Assembly: GCA_963693365.1 (NCBI GenBank) | Contig: CAVNZM010000011.1 | Span: 6,820,001-6,884,000 of the forward strand | Length of the DNA stretch: 64,000 nt | Source: Amoebidium appalachense | Taxonomy: Eukaryota > Ichthyosporea | Reading direction: 5' to 3' | Shown: piece by piece, positions 10,265 through 22,233 of the stretch | Numbering within the stretch: the stretch's first letter is position 1 | Layout: the number at the start of each line of letters is the position of its first letter | Notes under the pieces: generated by a model | What the model was told of the DNA's origin: nothing | The model's input: the letters and a program-made list of their open reading frames with translations, nothing else | Database searches by the model: none | Program-made: the position numbers and the translations under genes

Positions 10265-11610
10265 GGTTTCGATCATCCACATGGCAGCTGCAAGGGCCAT
10301 TGAAGTAGATTGCTTACGCTCGATTGAAACACAATACACCAAAGCCTTCACATACGGAGAAACACACACACACACTCAACACAGCCAACATACACGTCGC
10401 ACGCACTAGCACACACTCAACCACACGCACATTCCTTGCACGAGCGAGATCTGGCACCAACAACTGGGGATCTAATATTAACCTTTCTTCCTTGCTTATA
10501 CGCAGAGATAATTAAGCGTTACTTACCTTGGAACACAACGTGGTCTGCGCATTTGCGTGCTCGGAAATCAAGCATGGGCCGAGAACCTTTTCTTGCGAAG
10601 ATTCCCCGGATGGCAACACCGATCAGAAAGCAAGACCACACCCGTATTATGTGACACGTAGCGATTGCACAAATGTATACATAAGGAAGATTTGAAAAGG
10701 CCCTTTGACAATACTACTCAAGAAGGGGCATCATATTGATTTCAACAAAGTTATGCGTCTGCAGAGATGCCATTGAAGTCCAACAAAGTTGTACAAAAGT
10801 TGTACTTCTATTAGAAATCGTGCCAGGGGTTCCTTGATAACCAAAGACACCTACACAAGAATATAAACTGCTGGCAGAGTGTGATGTATGCTTTTACGTG
10901 CAGGAAAAGAGAGATGGCGGGGGCGGCGGGTGTATGAAGGGGGGGAGGGGGGGGAGGGGGGGGGGAGGAAGCTCATAGCATGTAATGGTAATAAAGAGTG
11001 CGGATAATTGGTGAACTGAAAAGCTCTAAACATTCGTGTGAGTGTGTGGTGATGATCGTGTTGATTCTTTCGTCTTCTTTTCAAGTCCGCCGAATTCGAA
11101 GTCCACACAAGTGCACCGAGGCCGTGTGCCAGACCACGACTATGACGTCATACATCCCTGCACTATATACGATGCAATCGATAGATCATAGGAACAGAAG
11201 AAGCGTTGTTGGACTACTCGGGCATTTGAAAGTGGAGGCCTCGGAGCGCGTCACAGTCGCACGTGTACACTTCACTAGGCCCCTAAAAAAGGATTTTGGC
11301 CGGACATCTATGTATAGGAAGCTTGTAGGGATGTTTTTGTAGTGTTTCGAGCGTTACACAGCGGTTTGGGGCTTAGTGCAGTTGAGAGCAATTGTGAAGG
11401 TTGAGGTGGGGCACAACACATCCATTCTAGGACTAACGATTCATCGCGAGGTGTACGCGAAACGGAGTAGAGTAAAGAACATTTCTACACGCATACCCAC
11501 ATGCTCACACACACGCACTCGCACAGGTGAAAATATAGGCTGAAACGTTGACAGGAATACACACACACACACTTCACACACATACGCTTAGGGTCGCGCA
11601 TACACACAGC
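10265..11610. other. Intergenic stretch without a supported gene
   Basis: Contains a few short open frames without recognisable domains, a G-rich patch at 10915-10970 and a CA-rich patch at 11485-11585. I see no splice-consistent gene. Confidence 0.6.
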
Positions 11611-11614
11611 AAAA

Positions 11615-12734
11615 ATGGCGAGGGATGGCTCAACCGGCAGGATGTCGAAAAAGCGCAAGCAGGTTGATGAGGGAGAGGAGGAGGTGAAAAAGAAAGTGAA
11701 AGTAGAGGCAGGAGCACAACACGAAGAAACACCAGTAGTCGAAAAAAAACCCAAACAGGTTACTGAGGGAAGGGAGGTGAAAAAGGAAGCGAAAATAAAG
11801 GCAGAAGCACAACATGAAGGAGGGGAGGGAAAGAAATCTGGAAAGAAGAATCAGATCAAGGTGGAGTATGAAGGGGACGAAGGGGAGGAGGCAGGGCAGC
11901 AGAAGGGCGGTAAAGGGCGCAAGAAGAAGGAGGAAAAGGTATTTGGTTAATGTTTTTGGATGAATCTCTATTCAATTTTGTATGCTGTGCTTTGGTCCCC
12001 CGTTCTCTCCCCGGCCTTCCACTTCCTCTTTCCCTCTTCTGTTTGTTTTCGTTTTCTAGCATACTATCAGACCTTGCCCATCCGCGTCATCCATGACCCT
12101 TTGCCACCTACTTATCCTCGCGTCCCCATGGCAGTGTTTCGCGTGCTCGAATCCACTATAGTTCAACATCCACTGATCATAGATCCGCTCCCCCCTCCCT
12201 CCCCCCAACCCCCCTCCTCCTCCCCCCCCCCCCCCCCTCCCCCCCCTCCCCCCCCCCCCCCTTCACGTTTGCTTTCCCTTTCTCCCTTTTCAGATGGGGT
12301 ATTGCCCACGTCATGCTTATGTCTTGAATGCATGCCCTCCCCCCCCCCCCCCCCCCCTTCCCCTTCCCCAGCGACTGAACCTTTTCCTGGACCTAACTTT
12401 CAATTCCTTTGCTCCATATATTTTGAAGCAAAAAGAATGCCTTTTTCTCGTCTCTTTGTTGACCGTCTTTTTCCTAAACACCAGGTTCTATATATAGCAT
12501 TTGTTGGCCAGCTGCCCTATACGGCCACCACCGAGACCATATCGAAATACTTTAAGGAACAGGCCAAGCTGGGCCCTAGCGAGTTAAAGAGTGTACGGGT
12601 ATTGACGAATAAGGAGACGGGACAATCAAGAGGTGGGTTATAGTATATACTTGCGTTTTGCATCGTGTATTTAACATGGTCGAGGGAGGAAGAGTGTTGA
12701 AGAGACGCTGGTGGGTGGGGGTCTGGGTGGGTTT

Positions 12735-12766
<32 letters not shown>

Positions 12767-13254
12767 GGGGGGCAGGGGGGGGGGGGAGGGGGTGCTGAAT
12801 AAATGTTTGGATTGGTCCAGCTTAGTGGTGGTGGATAGTTGGGTGGAAAGGATAGGGTGGGGTGGGGTGGAGGGGGGGTTTGGTTGTCGGGGGAGGGAGG
12901 GAAGGGGGAGGCATGCTGTTTGGGTCAGGGAAAGGGGAAAGGGGAAATGGTGTTGAGGGAAAAGATTACATTTTTCTCCCTCCTCATCTCACTCTATCCC
13001 ACCAGTAGGGCAGCCACCCACCAGGAAATGGGGCAGGGGCAGGGGAGGCAGAGGGGGAAGGATAAGAGGCGGGGAGGGGGGAGGGGGGGGGGGTCTGGGA
13101 GGGAATGGGGCACAGGGGGAGAGGGAGGAGGGGGGGGGGGATATATTTTGAGGGAAAGTGGATGGGTATGGTGTTTGGGTGGGAAAAAAGAAAATGCAGT
13201 CAAAGATTTGACGGGAAAAATCCCCTTGCCCACCCTCTCCCCTTCCTCCCCCCC

Positions 13255-13303
<49 letters not shown>

Positions 13304-13695
13304 ACACACACACACCACCTCCACCCCACCCCACCCTACCACCACCACCACTAGTACCACTGCAACCGCCCGGACTTGCCTCCCCAATATCTGCCGTGAT
13401 GTCGGGTGTTTCTGTTTTTTTTTTGTTTTTTTTTTTGTTTTTTTGAGGTTTTGTTCTTTTCTGCCATCTGGGATTATATGTTCCAAACACCAACCCACCA
13501 TGCCTACTCACCATCACCACGAGGGGCCACTTTCTTGTTGTCGACATCTCCTTTAACACAAGCTGACGTGATTTTGGCCAATCAGGGATGGCGTTTGTTG
13601 AGGTGACGAGTGGGGAGGCACTTGCCAGGGTCGTTGCCCTTCACCACCACAAGTTCGACGGGTATGTGCACTCACTGTGTGCACTAAATAACTTG

Positions 13696-13778
<83 letters not shown>

Positions 13779-14056
13779 GGTGTGTGTGTGCGCGCGCGCG
13801 TGTGTGTAGGTGTGTGTGTTTACGTGTGTGGCTGTGTGTGTGTGTACGTGTATGTGTGGTTATGAGGGCGGGTCAGCGGTGATAATATGTGTATGTGTAG
13901 AAAAAGTGTGTGCATGGATCGATGTATGTGTGTGTTGGCGTGCCTGCCTGCCTGCCTGCCTGCCTGCCTGCATTCATGCTCGAATCAGGCATGTACACGC
14001 CTAGTCATCCCACCAATCCGTCGTAAAGTTGTGCTTTCAAGATATACCCCCCCCCC

Positions 14057-14094
<38 letters not shown>

Positions 14095-14341
14095 CGCCCG
14101 TGCCCCTGACAAGGGCACTAATCGCTAATCTATGATGCCTGTGCCTTGTGTCTGTCTTCTCTTATGCAATGGCTGCACTGTGATGTCCGTCGTGTTATAA
14201 ACTTAGTGTTCGATTTAGCAGGTTCCCCCCCCCCCCCTCCCTCCCCCCACAAACACACCCACGCATACACACGCAACGCTTGCCCGTACGCACATGCGCG
14301 CGCGCACACACACACACACGCACACACACACACACACGCAT

Positions 14342-14411
<70 letters not shown>

Positions 14412-14459
14412 CCAGCTTCTCTCCAGCCGTACCGCTACTATGCGACCCCCCTTATTCAC

Positions 14460-14490
<31 letters not shown>

Positions 14491-16398
14491 TTTTTGCTTT
14501 CTTTTCTTCCCTTCTTTTTTCTTTTCTTTCTTTGTTTCCATACCTCTTTTCCTTTTTCTTTTCTTTTTCCCCCCCTTTCACGTTTTTTTTTTTTTCAGGC
14601 GGAAGATCAATGTAGAGGAGTCAGGGCAGGGAGGCAAAGCAAAGAGGAAGTTGGAAGCAGCAGAGGCCCGGCTAAAGCTCAAAGAGAAGAGGAAGAAGGA
14701 GGTGGACAAGATGATTGAAAAGTACGTGCCAGTATCCCCCCCCCCACACACACACATACACACACACACACGCACACACGACACACAACCACAAACACAC
14801 ACCTCTCCCCAACTCCAACCCCAACCCCACCTCTCGCCCTCGCTCAATGCGTCGCCATGCAAACATCCCTCCCTCCGCTCTTTCCCCTCCTTCTCTGCTT
14901 AGATTGCACACTGCGCGCGTTGCTGATGCTGCATACTTGAATGGTTGCTCTTGCATATGTCCTGCACAGCGTTTCTCATCGTGTAGGTGTGCTTCGTAGC
15001 CGTGTCCCACATTTAAACCCCCTTCCCCTTCCCCCCCCCGCCCCTCTCCCCCCCCCCCCCCCCCCCCCCCCTCCTCCCCCCGTCCCTCCATCTTCGACCT
15101 GACTTTTGATAGACTACTGCATATGGTGGAATGCCACAAGGAAAGGGGATGGGAAGAGAACTTGGGGTCTTAAAAGGAAGGGAAGGGAGTCACTAAACGA
15201 AAGAGAGTATGGGTGGGTGGGTGGGTGGGGTTTTTTTTTTTTTTTTTTTGGGGGGGGGGGGGGGAGGAGGGGGGGGGGAAGAGATATAGGGATGTTACGA
15301 AAGGAGAGGGAGGGGGGTTGAGGTCTACATTTTTTTTGGAGTGTGGATGGGTGCGTGTGTGTGGGTTCTTGTCTGTGGCGTGTGTGCGCGGGCGTGCGTG
15401 TGTGTACGTGTTGATGCGTGTGTGGATGTGGTGGCCACTTTGCGGGGCGGGGGGGGGGGGGGGGGGGGGGGGAAGGGAAGGGAAGGAAGAGGGTAAGGAA
15501 GGGGGAAAATAATCCGAGCACAACCAAGACTAAGTGGCGGTGTCTGTGTGTCTGTGTGTCTGTGTACAGATTGATATCAGAGAGGGGGAGAGGGAGAGGT
15601 AGATAGGGAGGGAGGGAGAGAGTCAGAGAGAGAGAATGAGGTGGGGGAAGAGGGAGAGGGAGAGAGAGGGGGAGGGGGGGGAGGAGGAGGAAGATATGGT
15701 GAATGCAAGCACAAACTGAGTGGTTTTTACTTGTTTCCCTGTGCGTGTGCAGGTTGGTATTGGGAAGGGAGAGAGAGAAAGAGAGCGGTAAGGGAAGATG
15801 GAGGGGGGGGGGGGGGGGGGGGGAGATATGGTGAATGCAAGCACAAACTAATTGGTTTTACTTGTTTCCCTGTGCGTGTGCAGGTTGGTATCGGAGAGCC
15901 CTGAGGCGTTGAGTCACGATGACTTTGACGAACAGCTAATGAAGATGTTGTATACGGACGTGCCTCTTAATGTGGGAAAGGCTGCATTAGAGGAGGTGGG
16001 TGGTATTTTCTTAGTTTGTTTTTAATTTTAGTTTTTTGTTTTTATTTACTTTTTCTCACATTGTTGTATACCGACGTGCCTCTTAATGTGGCTAAGGCTG
16101 CATTGGAAGAGGCGGGTCGTATTTTCTTTCGTTTGTTTTCGTTTTTGTTTTTGTCTTCGTTTCACTATGGTGATTGTTGTTTACTTTGTTATTATTATTG
16201 AGGTGGTGGTGACGGTGGTGGTGGTGGTGGAGGTAGGTGGGGAGAGAGGGGGGGGGGGTGGGGGGTGGGAGGGGAGGGAGGGAGAGAGAGAGAGAGAGAG
16301 AGCTTTGGTTGGTAAATGATTTTTTTTTCTTTTTTTTCCCCTTTTTTTAGAGGGGGAAGGCGGAGGGGGGGGGGGTCTTGGTAGTGGTGGAGGTAGGT

Positions 16399-16477
<79 letters not shown>

Positions 16478-17055
16478 GTTGGTAAATGATTTTTTTTTAT
16501 TTTTTATTTTCCTCCCTTTTTTCCCCCTTTTTTTGGAGGGGCAAGGCGGAGGGTGTGGAGGGGAGGGGGGGGGGGGGGGGGGGGGGGGGGGTTCTTGGTT
16601 TGCATATGCTTGCAAATTGTTGTGTATGTGCTTTTGGATTGCTGGTTGGTAAACGACTCCTCTCGAGTTTAGCTAAAGCTGTTGCCGTTTCAAACTTGAA
16701 GCAACCGGATTCTTCGCAAGAGTTTCGAGAGTCCAAGCCTGGGGGGTTGCGGGGGCATAGAAATCCTTTGGATGATGGGCTCCGTTTTAGTAGTCGTGCT
16801 CTCTTTGCTCGATCGTTTCGTTTCCTGTTTTGCGTTTTCAGTTTTGTGGTGTTTGCACGTCTTTGCCGCTAGGCTTGACATCTCTCAATCCCCCCCCCCC
16901 CCCCCCCCCCCCCTGGGCCCTCCCTGAAAATGGGCTCTGCTTATGACGCATACTGTGCGCATGGCTGATGTTGCATACTTGAATATTTGCCTTTGCATGT
17001 GTCCTGCACCATGCTTCTCATCGTGTATGCGTACTTCGTACCGTGTTCCGCATTC

Positions 17056-17124
<69 letters not shown>

Positions 17125-17617
17125 ACCCACCCGCCCATCCGCCCTTTGCTTCTCATATATACTCTTGCTTAGTTTGCACTCTGCAGTAGTTGTCCGTTAT
17201 GCATGTGTACTTCGTACTCTATTGCACATTCTAACCCCCCCCCCCCCCCCCCCCCCCTCTCCCCCTCCCCCGGCTCCCGATCTCTTTTTTTTTTTTTCTC
17301 CTAACCGTTCTATTAGTATGCCTACCCCTCTCGCTGACCTACTTCTCGCCCCCCCCCCCCCCCCCCCCCTTTTTTTCCTTTCTTTTTTTTCTTTTTTTTT
17401 TTTTTGCGTGTGCGTGCTGCAGTTTGTCACTCTCGACACCAATGTACGCAAAGTCAAGAACCGAACAGCGTACCTAACAGGAATTGTCAAGAAACACCAC
17501 TTAGCCACCGACACCTTCCGAAAGCCGGCGGAAGGAAAGAAGAAGAAGAAGGGCACAAACAGATGGGGTGGAGGGGGTGCAAAGGGGCCGCGGCGCCCTC
17601 AGAGTTTCGATTATTGA
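11615..17617 (+). CDS. RRM RNA-binding protein with hnRNP Q-type acidic domain, 325 aa
   Basis: Six exons: 11615-11938, 12485-12632, 13586-13661, 14599-14721, 15884-15995 and 17423-17617. All are GT-AG and the total of 978 nt is exactly divisible by three. Residues 1-108 are a highly charged Lys/Glu tail, with a nuclear-localisation-like KKRK near the start. Residues about 110-190 form an RRM: an RNP2-like IAFVGQLPY, and an RNP1-like RGMAFVEV that only appears after splicing exons 2 and 3. A long basic-acidic helix follows. Residues about 235-295 (FDEQLMKML through [15 protein letters not shown]) match the hnRNP Q/R N-terminal acidic fold, here placed C-terminal to the RRM. The tail is KKKKK- and Gly-rich. 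The likely role is nuclear or nucleolar RNA binding. A second in-frame ATG at 11642 could be the real start. Exon 5 has duplicated edge fragments in both flanking introns. Confidence 0.8.
13690..14100. repeat. (GT)n, (TGCC)n and poly-C in RRM-gene intron 3
   Basis: The intron begins gtatgtg and soon enters (GT)n (13700-13765) with GCGCGC interruptions, a short (TGCC)n at 13940-13970, and a poly-C tract at 14047-14093. Confidence 0.85.
14275..14490. repeat. (CA)n arrays near the acceptor of RRM-gene intron 3
   Basis: Two (CA)n arrays (14300-14410 and 14459-14488), followed by a T/C-rich tract and the acceptor ttttcag at 14598. With the (GT)n at the other end of the same intron they form complementary arms. 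Confidence 0.85.
14895..15080 (+). repeat. Family 1 C-tailed repeat, truncated copy
   Basis: Matches the family 1 3' part (GCTGATGCTGCATACTTGAA through CCCACATTTAAACCCC), then poly-C to 15071. Diverged by roughly one base in ten from the 1.1-kb copies. Confidence 0.75.
15692..15765 (+). repeat. Echo of RRM-gene exon 5 acceptor and exon start
   Basis: 15692-15760 repeats 15824-15893: the end of the intron (GTGCGTGTGCAG) plus the first exon bases (GTTGGTAT). The real exon continues TCGGAGAGCC whereas the echo diverges into purine repeat. Confidence 0.8.
16061..16135 (+). repeat. Echo of RRM-gene exon 5 end and donor region
   Basis: TTGTATACCGACGTGCC and the following bases repeat the last roughly 50 bases of exon 5 plus the start of the intron (GGTATTTTCTT), with several substitutions. 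The donor position reads GCGGGT instead of GTGGGT, so the copy lacks a consensus GT there. Confidence 0.8.
16911..17240 (+). repeat. Family 1 C-tailed repeats, one young and one old copy
   Basis: 16911-17060 is a near-identical family 1 3' half ending in poly-C (17058-17090) that then becomes (CA)n. 17150-17255 is a diverged copy (TTTGCACTCTGCAG through GCACATTCTAACCCC), again ending in poly-C. Both lie in the last intron of the RRM gene. Confidence 0.75.
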
Positions 17618-17739
17618 AACGATTTTATTTTTATTTTTTTGGAAAGTGATTTTTTGTTGGCCCTCGATTTTTTTTGATTTTTTTTTTTAAAGGGGTTTCT
17701 TTATTCATAGTGTTTGTGGACGGCGTGTGTGTGGTGGTG

Positions 17740-17741
17740 GG

Positions 17742-17781
<40 letters not shown>

Positions 17782-17782
17782 C
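17740..17782. repeat. Poly-G homopolymer
   Basis: A run of more than 30 G just downstream of the RRM gene. Similar runs occur at 18277-18321 and 18999-19026. No genes are evident among them. Confidence 0.9.
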
Positions 17783-18023
17783 TGTCTTGCCTTGCCCTTC
17801 TTATGTCTCATCGATATCCCTTGCTAATTGTACGATTGACGGTTTGAGGTGTGTACATACATACCACCATTTTAAACGGAACGGTTTACTAAATTAAAAA
17901 ATTAAAAACTTTAAAGGTATTGTTGCGGCCAATATCCATGATGCATTTATTTGCTATATTCGTGAGTTCCGACGCTCAGCATCTACTTAAGTGTAAATGT
18001 AATAAATTTCGGCCCATCTCTAG

Positions 18024-18106
18024 GGGCGTTCTCGGAGCTTCAGCCTTCAGGGATCTTTTTCGCCGACTTTGAGGCTCACAAGCACTCGCTCATTGACAAG
18101 GAATAT
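18024..18106 (+). other. Orphan exon-like block
   Basis: 83 bases bounded by an acceptor-like ctctag and a consensus donor gtatgt, with a fully open frame reading AFSELQPSGIFFADFEAHK and on to IDKEY. The codon texture is unlike the flanking AT-rich DNA. I find no partner exon nearby and do not recognise the peptide. It may be an exon of an unresolved gene or a relic. Confidence 0.3.
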
Positions 18107-18275
18107 GTATGTTTGCCACCTGTGTTTAAAATTGCGATTAAAAAATTACTACTGCGTTAAACTGGTATCGACATGCAGATCTAAACAAGTTATTTAAATC
18201 GGGGCCCTGGGACTTAGGTGCGGCCAACAGCAATAGATGTTATTTACTAGGCTATGGGGTAGCTACCGAGATGCG

Positions 18276-18321
<46 letters not shown>

Positions 18322-19279
18322 CTGGGCTCTGTAGCAGCTTCCTGGGCACTACTAGAGGATTGAAAAGGGGATTCAATTGAGTGCAGTGATTATATCATAT
18401 GTGGCCGAGGCTTAATATGAATACTTAAAAGTCTTCTAAAGTTTTTTTTTTCCAACCTTGGATGCTTTTACTCAGGAATTTCGAAGATTCTAATGAATGT
18501 AATAGGCGAAAAGTATCTTCGTGTGTGTGTGTGTGTGCACGTGCGTGTGTACGCACATGTGTGTATCTTCGTGTGTGCGTGTGTGTTTTCAACGGTGCGC
18601 ATGCGTGCGTGTGTTTGTGCATGCTCCAATTGCAATATAGCTGTGTGTGCGTGGTCCGGCACTGGTACGACGTCTGTTTTCTTTGGAACAAAACACACGA
18701 ACCTCAGCCCTAGCGCTACTGAATTCCCGCCACGGCCAATAACCGAAAGAAAACAGAGGGGCCGGGAAAGAAAAAAGAAAGAAAACGAAAGAGAAAAAGC
18801 GCGGGATATTTCAAACCGTTTGAAAGTCAACACAAGGCACAAAAGCTGCCGAACATCATTTCGCATACATTAACTTCAGTTGCCCGCGGGCATGCTCTCT
18901 CTTCCCCGCACGTACCGTGACACCTAGCTACTAGGCACACCGGTAACACTCCGGATCCCCAGATCTAGAAAAAGGTCCCAGGAAGAAGGGAAGGGGCGGG
19001 GGGGGGGGGGGGGGGGGGGGGGGGGGATGTCACTGTCACGGTGCACGCGATGTGTACAGGTGTATACGTGTGTGTGTGTACGGGCGCCGCGGTCGGCGTG
19101 TGTCTATGTGGCCAAAGTTTTCAATAAAAAGCTTAATCTATGTAACCAACACATCTAGTTCTGTGCTTCATAAAACCCACAATTCCCAAAAAAAATAAAA
19201 AAACGATAGCTTCTAGACTGCACTGAAAGGCAAGTGTACAATCATGTGGTTTTCACTACCGTTCGGATTTTGGGGAAGT

Positions 19280-19352
<73 letters not shown>

Positions 19353-19420
19353 CTGCCGACATGTATGCATGCGGGGGGGGGGGGCTGCCGACATGTATGC
19401 ATGCTGTGATGAGACGAAGT
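19280..19420. repeat. 73-base poly-G plus duplicated 20-mer
   Basis: G runs without interruption from 19280 to 19352. It is followed by two copies of GCTGCCGACATGTATGCATG (19353 and 19384) separated by a second G run. Confidence 0.9.
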
Positions 19421-19499
19421 TCAGTTGGCACCCAGGCAACAGGAAGTTCCAGCCAACAATATGGGCCCGATGTGAAATAAAACGCTACAAGACTTGCAT

Positions 19500-20591
19500 C
19501 ATATGTAGGTGGAGATATAACTTTTTTTCCTTCTTTTTTTTCCTTCTTGGATTCATACCGTATATGTAGTAATGATTTTACGTTTTGCGAATTTAAATTT
19601 ATACACAAAACAAAACAAACAAAAAAAAAAAAAAGACATGCATCATATGTATGTGGAGGCATACCTTCCCTCCCCCCAAATTTTTTTTCCTTTTGGATTC
19701 ATACCGTATTAGTAGTAATGGTTTTATGTTTTGCGAAAAAAAAAACAAAAAAACAAAAACAAAACAAAACCAAAAAAAAAACTTTGTATCTCCACATATG
19801 ATGTCTGTAACGATACGTTATATCTCCACATAAAATTTGTATCATGTAAGTGTAACATCGATGTTTACATGTATATTTTGTCGGGTGGAAGTATTGTTGG
19901 CCTTGATGCCAACAACTCATCACAGCTCACCTACTTGTCGTGTGTGTGTGTGTGATCTGGTTTGCATGTCTCGGTTACGTTGTGTGTCGTTATCTGATTA
20001 GTTAACATTAACAAAGGGGTGTATTTCGTATGTTTCAGTATCAAGATGTACAAATCGATACATTTTTATGGGAAACATGTTGTGTTTTTCCGGATTGGCC
20101 GGAGGGAGCGGTCAACAAAGTGCAATGATCCTATAAACAGCATACTGTTCCCCCCCTTTACACATACTGCATCCATATGCATGGCCGGCCCCGGTGACTT
20201 TAAAGAGCTGTCAGGGTGCAGTGATGACGTCATACACAACAGGTGTTTGATTAAAACTTCCCATCTCCCCATTCCTCCGGCCCTCCTCAGTAATATGCCT
20301 CAAACCCCCCTCCCCCCCCCCCCTTCCCTCCCCTTCCGCCTACCTCCCTCCCTCCCTCCATCCTGGGGCCCAGGGTGCCTTTTTTTTTTTTTTAACAGGT
20401 AGGAAGGTATGCGTGAATTTGGGGGGATGGGTGGGTGGGTGGGTGGGTGGGTGGGTGGGGGGGGGGGGGATTTGACTCGATCATCGACGAAAACAATTTT
20501 AGGGACACAGCCAAGGGGGGAAAAAAAGGGGAAAAAAGAAAAATGAATTGGATAATAACCAACAGGCACACTTCACGCTCACAACCCTCAG

Positions 20592-20626
<35 letters not shown>

Positions 20627-20960
20627 CCCTGGCGGAACCCCCGTCCGAACTGGTATCATCCAAACCAACACCCTCCATAGAGCTGCTCTTTGTGAGTTCC
20701 AACGTCATCGACTTTGCAAGTTCACTACATATGCTTCTCTTACTCCCACTGTGAAGCACCGGAACACTACCGCCCCCGCCTGCGCTGTTTTCCCCTCCGC
20801 CCACAGAAATGCTCCTCCGGAAAATTTAGAGGCTCGTGTTGCTCCCATCACCACACCCCTCGCATCATGTTGCTTGCGGACTCAGTTTCATCCGGGAGTC
20901 CCTGTGGTGATGTTCTGATTGTACGTAACGCTCTTTCGTATATTCAATTTTTGGGGGATA
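19500..20960. other. Intergenic stretch without a supported gene
   Basis: Holds a duplicated segment (around 19500-19630 and 19640-19800) with CATATGT, A-rich and TTTTTCCTT motifs, a poly-C at 20593-20623 and (GGGT)n at 20426-20458. A minus-strand open frame around 20499-20804 looks partly protein-like but has no usable splice ends. Confidence 0.55.
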
Positions 20961-20999
20961 CGTGTGGGATACGTGGGTGGGTGGGTTGGTGGCCGTATG

Positions 21000-21014
21000 T
21001 GTGCGTGTGTGTGC

Positions 21015-21077
<63 letters not shown>

Positions 21078-21355
21078 TGTGTGCACGATGTGTGCCACGA
21101 TGTGTTTGATAAAGAGGGGGCGGGGGGAGGGGGGGGGGGGGGGGGGGGGGGAGCTCGCACATGCGCGCAAGCAAGCGCACTGAGTTTTGAATCAGGTATT
21201 TGCCTTTTCCCATATTTCTGGCCCTGCCTGTTAACATTCAGTTGCAGCAGCGTGTGCAGCATGGTTTTTAAAATGGAAATCTAAAGTGAAATTTGAGCAA
21301 CGCTTTTTGTGGGGGAATGTGATTGGGTGGAAGGAGGGATGGGGGGAGGGAGGGA

Positions 21356-21392
<37 letters not shown>

Positions 21393-21564
21393 GGGGGGTA
21401 GTGCTGATTACACGCGCACACACATGCACACAAACACGCACCTATGCGTGCACGGGCATATATACACACACAACGTAGCACACAAACACATCCACACGCA
21501 CACACACAAGCTTGGTGCATGCAAAGACACACACACACGCGCGCGCGCGTACACACACACACGT

Positions 21565-21600
<36 letters not shown>

Positions 21601-21900
21601 CACACACACACACACACACGCGTCCACCACCCCTCTCCTCCACCCTCCTTCCCCCTTTCCCCCAAAAAACACAAATGCACACCGTGGACACACACACACA
21701 CACAGACACACAGACATTAGCACACACACACACACGTACACGCACGCACACGCACGCACACACACACACACACACGCACGTACACGCATGCACAAACACA
21801 CACACACACATGTAAAAAAACACACACACAAGCGCGCACTGAAGCACACTCACCCGCACACGCACCAACACACACACGCACACACACACACACACACACC
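21000..21900. repeat. (GT)n, poly-G and (CA)n block
   Basis: (GT)n at 21020-21072, poly-G at 21128-21150 and 21358-21390, then CACA/CACG microsatellite from 21413 to 21900. Intergenic. Confidence 0.9.
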
Positions 21901-22233
21901 ATTACAAAAGCTGGTTGCACCATGACAAGGTAGTATTATCTAACTTTTCTTTTTTTAAAAAGCCAGGGTTGTGGAGCTCGGGCGTTTTTAGCCGAATTAG
22001 GGCAAAATCCGGGGAATGTGAACCACCTTCACGGTCGTTTTCACTAATCGATTGCCCCTTTAGGGGCTCTTGCCGAATCGTAAATATAAGGATTTGGAAA
22101 TGTGATTCAACCCCTGAAAACAGCACAATTTCATTGGCGAGTTTTATCCAACGGGTTGTTTTATCAGACTGAGTTGTGCTCACACAAAACAAAACGAAAC
22201 ATACAAAACCCCAAAAAACGGCAAAGGAGGAAA

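Noticed and set aside
10998-11342. 114-codon frame before the RRM gene
   Set aside because: It has no recognisable domain, promoter or splice support, and its codon texture resembles the surrounding intergenic DNA.
20499-20804. Minus-strand frame containing a Ser/Glu-rich segment
   Set aside because: Half of it is poly-G translation, it has no ATG, and I found no acceptor or donor that would make the rest an exon.
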